From positions 434,001-498,000 of the forward strand of contig NZ_JIAW01000001.1 of NCBI RefSeq assembly GCF_000620625.1: a stretch of 64,000 bases of DNA. The letters run 5' to 3'. Below, one piece after another: positions 57,849 through 64,000 of this stretch. Under the pieces are notes generated by a model that was not told the origin of the DNA, made no database searches, and was given only the letters and a program-made list of their open reading frames with translations. The position numbers were made by a program, and so were the translations under genes. Source of the DNA: Mycobacterium sp. URHB0044 (GTDB taxonomy: Bacteria; Actinomycetota; Actinomycetes; Mycobacteriales; Mycobacteriaceae). Numbering within the stretch: position 1 is the stretch's first letter; the number at the start of each line of letters is the position of its first letter.

Positions 57849-58946
57849 ATGAGCACGCACGACGATGACCGCGACGCCGAGATGACCACCGACTGGCCGG
57901 GCACACAACCTGGGCCCGAAGACGACGGTGAGGCCACCACGGTAGTGCCGAGAACACCGCATCCGGGCACACCGCCGCCGATGAGCCCGCCCCCGTCGGC
58001 CGCGCCGGCTCCGCCGATGGCACCGCCACAAGCCGGGACGTGGAACCCCCAATGGCAGAACACGCCTGGCGCCGGGCCGCCTCCCGGCGGTGGATGGATG
58101 CCGCCGACTGGCCCGGGCCAATACCCACCGAACTATCTGCCCGCGCCCGCAACACCGCCGCGCGGTCGGCGGTGGGGGCTGATCGCCGCCGGGCTCCTCG
58201 CCGTGGTCGTGATCGCCGTTGCCGCCACGGTTTTCGTCATGCGAGGCGGCGACTCGTCGACACCGACGGCCACACCGTCGTTGACTCCCACTACCACGGC
58301 CGGCGCGTCGTCTTCCGCGCCGAGCACCACCACCACGGCGCTGGCCCCAGTTGTGATCGATCCAACGCAGCTCAAAGGCCTACTGGCGTCGGTTCCCGAG
58401 ATTGGCCAGCTCGCCGACAACGCCGTGATGACGGCCGTGTTCACTATCGACGCGCCGCTCTTGGGCACCACAGTCGACCCCTTCAGGTGCGGCGGTGCGG
58501 TCACTGCTGCAAATAGCATCGTGTACCAGGGCTCGGCGTACACCGGGTTCGCCGCCCAGGTGCTCAGCAACGCCGCTAGCGATTTCAAGGTAACCCAGTC
58601 AGTCGCCTCGTTCACCAGCGACACCGCCGCACAGGAGTTCGTCGATCGGCAGTTCGACGACTGGCAGACCTGCGAGTCCACGAACGCCACGCTCAACCAA
58701 CACCGCGTGACCCAACCCGACGGGACGACCACCGGCAGCGAGACTCAAGAAGCCACCACCGGCAGCACCGCCGTCGTCGACGGCACCAACTCCATCCTCT
58801 TCTTCGGGCCCAGCCGCGAATGCCAGCACGCCATGACACCCCGCAAGAACGTCGTCGTCGACGTGCGGATCTGCGCAGCATCGGTCTCCAGCACGGCATC
58901 GACGTTGGCACGCGACATCGGTGAGAAGATCACCGCGCAACGATGA
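57849..58946 (+). CDS. Membrane-anchored PknH_C-like sensor protein
   Basis: 365 residues. The cytoplasmic N terminus (1-106) contains PEDDGEATTVVPRTP (23-37) and is Pro/Gly-rich; a membrane segment lies at about 108-131; a Ser/Thr spacer to about 165 leads to a four-Cys ectodomain (Cys214, 275, 325, 342) beginning VIDPTQLKGLLASVPEIGQL and ending CAASVSSTASTLARDIGEKIT. This is the architecture of a PknH-type receptor in which the kinase has been replaced by a short tail carrying a likely phosphothreonine site. ATG at 57849. It is the last gene of the rightward group. Confidence 0.78.
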   Translation: MSTHDDDRDAEMTTDWPGTQPGPEDDGEATTVVPRTPHPGTPPPMSPPPSAAPAPPMAPPQAGTWNPQWQNTPGAGPPPGGGWMPPTGPGQYPPNYLPAPATPPRGRRWGLIAAGLLAVVVIAVAATVFVMRGGDSSTPTATPSLTPTTTAGASSSAPSTTTTALAPVVIDPTQLKGLLASVPEIGQLADNAVMTAVFTIDAPLLGTTVDPFRCGGAVTAANSIVYQGSAYTGFAAQVLSNAASDFKVTQSVASFTSDTAAQEFVDRQFDDWQTCESTNATLNQHRVTQPDGTTTGSETQEATTGSTAVVDGTNSILFFGPSRECQHAMTPRKNVVVDVRICAASVSSTASTLARDIGEKITAQR

Positions 58947-58998
58947 CCGGGGCGGTAAGGCCGTCTCCACTTGCTGCACCCGAATCACCGCTCGCCGC

Positions 58999-59661
58999 TC
59001 AGTCAGGTGAATCGCCGAAATCGACCAACTGCCAGGTCAGTTCGTCTTCCCAACCCGCCGTTGAGGTAGCCCAATTCCACAGAACCCGCTGGGCAAGTTG
59101 CCTATCCCCGGTCGTCGCGCGAAAGTGTTCCTGCGGGCCGCCACGGCGATGTTCGATCACGACGTCCTCGCCGACCGTGAACTTTGACTGGATGTAGTGC
59201 TGGTCGCCGTGCTGGATGACGAGCCACGACCATCGGTGGTCCGGGCGATCGAACAGAGCGGCCAAGAGCCGTTCGCTTAGATAGGGCACCTTGGTGCCGT
59301 CGCCCAACTCGACGTTCACTGCGATGTGGTCGCGAGGATCGTAGAGGCGATCCCGCTGAGGGTCGTAGAGAGCGAAACCGAAGTCGCGAGTCATCCTCAG
59401 CAATTCAGTGGTGTTGTGCGCGACCGAATGCCACGACGTCCCCACTACGGCGCCCCGGGCGTCGGCGTCACAATCGGCCGTCAAGATGCAATCGTCCTCA
59501 CGGGCATCGAACCCATACCGGCGGCGAAGTTCCACAACGAACGCTTCGACGTCTCTGCGCGCCGGCTGCTGAACCTGCTCACACATCGCCACATGTAGCC
59601 GAGCCGCGTCCTCGATCGAGGTGGCCAGATCGACTGGGATAACTGCGAAGTCGTAACTCAC
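58999..59661 (-). CDS. Hypothetical cytoplasmic protein
   Basis: 220-residue soluble protein beginning MSYDFAVIPVDLATSIEDAARLHVAMCEQ, with RRYGFDAREDDCILTADCDADARGAVVGTSWHSVA and a C-terminal alpha/beta region rich in Trp and Tyr. The MSYD(F/L)AV opening is shared by many uncharacterised actinobacterial proteins. No catalytic motif is recognised. It is convergent with the sensor gene ending at 58946 and ends the leftward group that includes the kinase. Function not proposed. Confidence 0.65.
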   Translation of the reverse strand: MSYDFAVIPVDLATSIEDAARLHVAMCEQVQQPARRDVEAFVVELRRRYGFDAREDDCILTADCDADARGAVVGTSWHSVAHNTTELLRMTRDFGFALYDPQRDRLYDPRDHIAVNVELGDGTKVPYLSERLLAALFDRPDHRWSWLVIQHGDQHYIQSKFTVGEDVVIEHRRGGPQEHFRATTGDRQLAQRVLWNWATSTAGWEDELTWQLVDFGDSPD

Positions 59662-59724
59662 GCTGTCAACGCTGCCACGCCGTGCCGAACGACGTCAGCT
59701 GGTTGGACTTCCGTTGCCTCGCTG

Positions 59725-60936
59725 CTACTTTCCGATCAACATCAGGTACTGGGCTGCAATCTGTTGAGTAACGGCGGCCGCTTGCTGGCCCGCGGCGAGC
59801 ACCACCCACCTCCCCATCGGGGCGATGCACCGGTACGTCGGGGGAGCGGTGGGATCGGCGTTGTTGCCGGTTCTGGGGTTTTGCAGGCATTTCGCCGCCG
59901 GCAGCCCGGGCACGGTCGGGCCCGGCTCCTGGCCGGCGCTGTTGGCGTCGAACAACCCGGACGCGTACGCAGCGGCCGCTGCCGGATCCTTCGCCTGAAT
60001 CACCTGGGTCGTGCCGGCGGCGGTGAAGTCGACGCCAGCCGCGTTGTAGCGCTCACCTGACCTCACCGGGTTCTGGTCGAAGTGCACTGCTCCTCGCACG
60101 CCGTACACGCCGGCAGTTTTCGTATTGACGTCCGGAATCGTTCTAGCCACCAGACCCGTCGGGTCCAGCGAGGTCTTCTGTGCGGGATCTGTCGGGTGAT
60201 AGGTATCGATTCGGGGTGCCTGGAGATCGAGCGTCTTCGCCACCAAGGCGGCCGCCGCTTCCGCATTCTCCGATGACGTGGCTTCCTGATACAGCACGAA
60301 TGGACCATGCGGGGTGAGACTGGTGACTTGGTACTTCCCGCCGACCTGCGGCGACTGCGTGGCCTGTGCCTCAGGGTGACCCGGGATGAACGCCATCTCC
60401 TGAGCGCCGGCCTTGAGATAGGTGCCCAGAGCAGCACTGGTCTCGGTGGCAGCGGCCGCGGCATCCTCACTCGTCGGGAAGCGCATCACCATCGTCACCA
60501 GTTTCTTACTGTCGGCATCATCGCCATCGGTGCGGGTGGAGCTGAACGCGTTGATGAAATGATGCTTGGCCGCGACGGTGCCAGCCTCCAGCAGCACGCC
60601 CTTCAGGTTCTCGGCGTCGATGATCACGACCGGAGTGATGTGGAGTCCGGTGAGCGCGGGGTCGACCTCCCAGGGGCCGACCACGAAGTCGGCCATCTGC
60701 TTGGCCTGCATCCTGATGGCGCCCTGCACGCTCCACGGCTCCTCGGGCAGCGGCGCGGTGGGATAGTTGCCGGGCTTGAGTGCGGCGACGTCGACTCCGT
60801 CCGCGCCGGCACCGGCGGTGGTGGTCGGCGGCGCGGCCGTGGTCGCGGTGCCCTGCACGTTGGAGTTGCTACTGCAGGCGGCCAACGTAGCTGCGGTGAG
60901 CAGTACGATTCCGACACGGATGAGGTTGCAGTGCAT
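59725..60936 (-). CDS. DUF7373-type lipoprotein
   Basis: 403-residue lipoprotein: signal peptide with lipobox LAAC (residue about 20), Thr/Ala-rich spacer, and a large extracytoplasmic domain whose blocks (DVAALKPGNYPTAP, FINAFSSTRTDGDD, TPHGPFVLYQEATSSENAEAAAALVAKTLDLQAPRIDTYHPTDPA, RCIAPMGRWVVLAAGQQAAAVTQQIAAQYLMLIGK) match the protein at 63218 and its relative at 63066. This is the DUF7373 family, lipoproteins common in mycobacteria. ATG at 60936 follows GGGAAAC. It lies 65 bases downstream of the receptor kinase gene; the partner role is inferred from context. Confidence 0.78.
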   Translation of the reverse strand: MHCNLIRVGIVLLTAATLAACSSNSNVQGTATTAAPPTTTAGAGADGVDVAALKPGNYPTAPLPEEPWSVQGAIRMQAKQMADFVVGPWEVDPALTGLHITPVVIIDAENLKGVLLEAGTVAAKHHFINAFSSTRTDGDDADSKKLVTMVMRFPTSEDAAAAATETSAALGTYLKAGAQEMAFIPGHPEAQATQSPQVGGKYQVTSLTPHGPFVLYQEATSSENAEAAAALVAKTLDLQAPRIDTYHPTDPAQKTSLDPTGLVARTIPDVNTKTAGVYGVRGAVHFDQNPVRSGERYNAAGVDFTAAGTTQVIQAKDPAAAAAYASGLFDANSAGQEPGPTVPGLPAAKCLQNPRTGNNADPTAPPTYRCIAPMGRWVVLAAGQQAAAVTQQIAAQYLMLIGK

Positions 60937-61001
60937 TGTGTTTCCCGTCCTGTCCCGATGAGTAGAAAATACTGACCTATAGCCTGTTGGTGCCAGCGAC
61001 G

Positions 61002-63056
61002 TCATGGGATGCTGCTGGCGAGTTCGGGCACCCAGTGCGCATCCAAGAACTGGGTGGCCAGCGGACCACCGGGCTCTGCAAGCGCGGCGACGGTGTCGGG
61101 ATCGTCGACGATCACCATGACACCGCGGTAGCCCGACAGTTGACTGGGCAGCCCGGCGGCGCCTCCGCCGCCGGCGGTCCTGTCGGTGCGCACCACGACC
61201 AGGACGTCGGTGACGATCAAGTACAGCTTGTTGACGTCGGTGACCGCCCGCGTCACTCCTCGGTCGGTGGGCTGGCGTTGCAGCAAGTTGCTGTAGCTCA
61301 ATCCCAGCGACGTCAGATAGTCCGCGGCGTTCGACGGCGTCAACGTTTCGGTGACACCGTTATCGGAGATGTTCAGCACGGACACGGTCTTGCCGACGAC
61401 TTTGCCGTTCTGGTTCTTCAAGTCGGACTGCTGCGCACCGATCGTGCTGATGAGCTGAGTTGCTTGGCTGTCGCGGCCGAGAATCCTTGCTATCCACTGC
61501 AATTGGGTCTGCCAGTTCCACGCCTGGTTGGTGTCCGACGGTTTGGTGATCGTCGGCGCGATCGCCTGCAACCGTTGGTACGTGGCGTCGTCGATGTCGC
61601 CAGTGGCGATGATGAGGTCGGGTTTGGCTGTCTGGATCGCGTTGGTGTCGATGAAGTTCATGATCGCCGGCGATCCGGTGATCTTGTCGCGCAGCCACGA
61701 CGGCAGCGGGCCGCCGGATTCGATCGCGACCGGTTGCAGCCCAAGCGACAGCACTGCGTCCGCGTCGCCGGGGCCGACCGCGGCGACGGCGGTGGGCGCT
61801 TCGGTGACCTGGGTGGTGCCGTGCACGTGGGTGAAGGTCTGCGCGGTGTACGCGGGTTTGCTTGGTTCGGCGGTGAGGAACACCGTGGCGAGCACCGCGA
61901 CCACGGCAACGATCGCGACGACGACGACGCCGATCACCAGCCGGCGCTTTACCGGCTTCCTTCCGGCGGGCGGCTGACCGGCTGGTGCGCCGGACGGCGG
62001 TCCACCGGGCGGGCCCGGCGAGAACTGGCGCGGCTGGGTCTGCGCATGCGGCCCGCTGTAGAAACCCGGGGGGTACGCGGCGGATTCAGGGCCGCTGCGT
62101 GCCTCGGTACCGCCTGGCGGAGTGGTGTGCGCCGGTGGACGCGGCCCCGGCGGTAGCGGTGGCGTCGACCATTCCTGGGTCATCGTCGACCTCGGTATGG
62201 TGGCGGTGGAGTCGGCGATCGCAGCGGTTGCCGCGGAGGCCAGCTCACGTGCCGTCTGGTAGCGATGCGCGGGATCCTTGGCCATCGCGGTGGCGATGAC
62301 GTCGTCTAAGGCGCGGGGCAACCCTGGAACCAGGCCGGTCACCTTCGGCGGAGGTGCGGTCATGTGTGCCGCGGCCATCGCCGGCAATCCACCCTGTAGG
62401 CCGGAAAAGGGAGCCTTGTTGGTGAGCATCCGAAATAGACTGCAGCCCAACGAGTAGATGTCGGCACGACGATCGACGCCAACCCCGGTCAGCACCTCCG
62501 GGGCGGCGTAGGCCATCGAGGCCATCACGGTGCCATCTGTGGTCAGATGGGCGGCATCGTCGAGGGCGCGGGCGATGCCGAAATCGGCGAGAAAGACTCG
62601 CTCGTCGTCGTTGTCGTGTTCGGCAGGCGAGATCAGAAAGTTGGCTGGCTTGATGTCGCGGTGCATGATCCCGCGGCGGTGCGCGAAATCGAGGGCCTTG
62701 GCGACCTCAGTGGTGATGTGGGCGGCCCGCTGCGGAGTCATGGTGCCTAATTTCAGTTCCCGGTCGGCGTCGGTGCCGGGCACGTACTGCATCGCGATCC
62801 ACAGCTGGCCGTTGAACTCGCCGCGGTTGTAGACGGCGACGATGTTGGGATGGTCCAAGGTGGCGGCAACGTCGGCCTCGCGCTGGAACCGCGCCCGGAA
62901 TTGGTCGTCGCGGGAGAACTCTGCGCTGAGGATCTTCAGCGCGTCGCTGCGCGGCAGCGTGGGGTTGGCAGCCCGGTATACGGTACCCATGCCGCCGGAT
63001 CCGAGGACGCCCTCTATGGTGTATCCACCAACGACATCGCCTGTTGTGAAATCCAT
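61002..63056 (-). CDS. Receptor Ser/Thr kinase with siderophore/corrinoid-binding-like ectodomain
   Basis: 684-residue receptor kinase. The kinase domain (about 12-275) is intact: glycine loop LGSGGMGTV (18-26), Lys41, HRDIKPAN (132-139), DFG (158-160) and APE (185-187), with Thr172/173 in the activation loop. A Pro-rich juxtamembrane region and one membrane helix (about 372-395) follow. The ectodomain (about 405-680) has the layout of a class III periplasmic binding protein of the FecB/BtuF type: [56 protein letters not shown], then KTVSVLNI. None of the eleven M. tuberculosis kinases has this arrangement as far as I recall. Iron-siderophore, heme or corrinoid sensing is possible. ATG at 63056 follows AAAGGGG. 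Confidence 0.85.
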   Translation of the reverse strand: MDFTTGDVVGGYTIEGVLGSGGMGTVYRAANPTLPRSDALKILSAEFSRDDQFRARFQREADVAATLDHPNIVAVYNRGEFNGQLWIAMQYVPGTDADRELKLGTMTPQRAAHITTEVAKALDFAHRRGIMHRDIKPANFLISPAEHDNDDERVFLADFGIARALDDAAHLTTDGTVMASMAYAAPEVLTGVGVDRRADIYSLGCSLFRMLTNKAPFSGLQGGLPAMAAAHMTAPPPKVTGLVPGLPRALDDVIATAMAKDPAHRYQTARELASAATAAIADSTATIPRSTMTQEWSTPPLPPGPRPPAHTTPPGGTEARSGPESAAYPPGFYSGPHAQTQPRQFSPGPPGGPPSGAPAGQPPAGRKPVKRRLVIGVVVVAIVAVVAVLATVFLTAEPSKPAYTAQTFTHVHGTTQVTEAPTAVAAVGPGDADAVLSLGLQPVAIESGGPLPSWLRDKITGSPAIMNFIDTNAIQTAKPDLIIATGDIDDATYQRLQAIAPTITKPSDTNQAWNWQTQLQWIARILGRDSQATQLISTIGAQQSDLKNQNGKVVGKTVSVLNISDNGVTETLTPSNAADYLTSLGLSYSNLLQRQPTDRGVTRAVTDVNKLYLIVTDVLVVVRTDRTAGGGGAAGLPSQLSGYRGVMVIVDDPDTVAALAEPGGPLATQFLDAHWVPELASSIP

Positions 63057-63065
63057 TGCGCCCCT

Positions 63066-63221
63066 TTAGTTTCCGACCAGAATCGGCTGCTGGGTTGAGA
63101 TCTGTTGGGTGACAGTGGCGGCCTGTTGCAAAGAGGCGGCGATGCCCCATCGGCCGACGTTGGTCGCGACACCGGCAACCGCACACACGACGCTATGGCG
63201 CACCGTCGTGGGCGAGATCAT
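63066..63221 (-). CDS. 51-residue ORF resembling a DUF7373 C terminus
   Basis: The ATG at 63221 overlaps the stop of the upstream DUF7373-type gene (AAATGATC), and the frame ends TAA at 63066, nine bases before the kinase ATG. The product (SVVCAVAGVATNVGRW..., SLQQAATVTQQISTQQPILVGN) aligns with the end of the lipoprotein at 59725 (CIAPMGRWVVLAAGQQ, AAAVTQQIAAQYLMLIGK). It is either a remnant of a duplicated gene or a translated micro-ORF coupling the two genes. No signal peptide. Confidence 0.5.
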   Translation of the reverse strand: MISPTTVRHSVVCAVAGVATNVGRWGIAASLQQAATVTQQISTQQPILVGN

Positions 63222-64000
63222 TTCGCCGTCAACAGGATGTACTGTGCGGCCATTCGCTGATGCACGTCACGCAACTGCTGGCCCCACACGTCGAATTCGT
63301 ACCGGTCGGCGGTAGCCACACACCAAAACCCTGCGTCGCCCTCTGATTTCAGGCAGCTACTGCTGGGCAGGTTTGGCACCGGATCAACCGGCTTCCCCGT
63401 GGCGTCTTTGAGGGCGCCCTCTGCCCAGGCGGTTGCGCCGGCCGCGTCGCGAGCGCGAGCAATCCAGGCGTTGCCCTGCACCGCGACGTCCACGCCAGCA
63501 TCGGCAAGTGGCTTCGCCGCCACCACTGGGTCCCTCATGTAGTGCAGGATCGCATACGCGCCGAAAGTCGCGTTGTTGTTGACGTTTGAGGCCTTGGGGG
63601 GCACCGGAAGTGCCTTGGCTAGCAGGCCGCTGGGATCCCGTGGCAGGTTCGGCAACTCCGCGACGTCGGTCGGCCTGAACTGATCGATGCGGGGCCCTTG
63701 AAGGTCGATCGCCCTGGCGACCAATTCCGCTGCAACGCCCAAGGTGTCGGTCACGCTGGCACGTTGCATCAACACGTACGGCCCGTGCGCGGTGAACGAT
63801 TCGACGACGTTCCACGTTCGGTTGTCGGTGGTGTTGAGGTATGAATGACTGACCGCCTTCGCATCGGCGTGTCCGGGGATCGCCATCGGCGCCATCACGG
63901 TCGGCACGACGGGATCCGGGGGATCGTCAAGGGTCGCCTGCGCCATCTCCGGTGCCGCGGCACTCGCCGACTCCGGATCCGCCATTCGCAGCACGACGTT
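63218..64000 (-). CDS. DUF7373-type protein, N terminus beyond the window (partial)
   Basis: At least 260 residues are visible, reading leftwards from the window edge; the start is outside, and GTG 63994 is only an internal codon of the open frame. Blocks PMAIPGHADAKAVSHSYL, FTAHGPYVLMQRASVTDTLGVAAELVARAIDLQGPRIDQFRPTDVAELPNLPRDPSGLLAKALP and WCVATADRYEFDVWGQQLRDVHQRMAAQYILLTAK correspond to the lipoprotein at 59725. It is probably also a lipoprotein. Its stop overlaps the small ORF start, placing it upstream of the receptor kinase in one operon. Confidence 0.75.
   Translation of the reverse strand, partial: NVVLRMADPESASAAAPEMAQATLDDPPDPVVPTVMAPMAIPGHADAKAVSHSYLNTTDNRTWNVVESFTAHGPYVLMQRASVTDTLGVAAELVARAIDLQGPRIDQFRPTDVAELPNLPRDPSGLLAKALPVPPKASNVNNNATFGAYAILHYMRDPVVAAKPLADAGVDVAVQGNAWIARARDAAGATAWAEGALKDATGKPVDPVPNLPSSSCLKSEGDAGFWCVATADRYEFDVWGQQLRDVHQRMAAQYILLTAK

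Overview
The window is high-GC actinobacterial DNA with many GTG starts and stop/start overlaps. Its content points to a pigmented, fast-growing Mycobacterium (Mycolicibacterium): an isorenieratene-type carotenoid operon, a 13E12-type DUF222/HNH gene with a mycobacterial SOS box, mycobacterial family pairs such as fadE2-ptpB and lprA-DUF4189, and a fructose PTS of the kind found in environmental species and absent from M. tuberculosis. No rRNA, tRNA, CRISPR array, insertion sequence or prophage was seen. Database comparisons named here come from memory of the families, not from a search.

Layout. 1-3.7 kb: the 5' end of an asparaginase gene diverges from a LacI regulator across a triple operator; small VOC, AraC and SnoaL genes follow. 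3.7-5.6 kb: SOS-controlled DUF222/HNH gene. 5.7-12.2 kb: a tightly coupled seven-gene crt operon (crtI-crtB-crtYc-crtYd-crtT-crtU-Rieske) read leftwards from a SigF-type promoter. 12.3-20.5 kb: a general-stress island (DUF4235, an atypical Nramp protein with two PRC-barrel proteins, CsbD, flavodoxin-like, ANTAR, methyltransferase, CDGSH, HDO-type iron enzyme, SDR). At least five of its genes carry GGTTT/CGTTT-N15/16-GGGTA(T/G/C) promoters, and further matches are weaker. 20.5-27.9 kb: NarL-type two-component pair, a small secreted protein, a SulP-carbonic anhydrase fusion and a TrcRS-like pair. 28-37.3 kb: fadE2-ptpB, then HAD, quinone oxidoreductase, SDR, ALDH, methyltransferase and TetR genes matching the M. 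tuberculosis Rv0144-Rv0154c neighbourhood. It is interrupted at 30.0-30.9 kb by about 87-bp repeats lying in opposite orientations on the two sides of a small winged-helix-like gene. 37.4-41.2 kb: TetR, FUSC exporter, pirin. 41.2-47.1 kb: fructose PTS (ptsI diverging from fruR-fruK-fruA-ptsH).

47.8-64 kb is the most unusual part: a Ser/Thr-phosphorylation sensory island. It holds an lprA lipoprotein and a DUF4189 secreted protein. A 1,111-residue protein joins two FHA domains, an ABC exporter and a C-terminal four-cysteine PknH_C-like ectodomain. Two further proteins carry the same four-cysteine ectodomain, one secreted and one membrane-anchored. An FHA protein with a helix-turn-helix-like segment, an atypical WhiB protein and several Pro/Tyr-rich single-pass membrane proteins lie among them. 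A Ser/Thr kinase has an ectodomain resembling an iron-siderophore or corrinoid binding protein and is flanked by DUF7373-type proteins.

The inferred theme is envelope and stress sensing. SigF-type promoters would drive pigment and stress genes. In the right-hand island, extracellular sensor domains are paired with cytoplasmic phosphothreonine modules, and a repeated TCGTAGC motif marks the control region between the FHA regulator gene and the sensor/WhiB operon.
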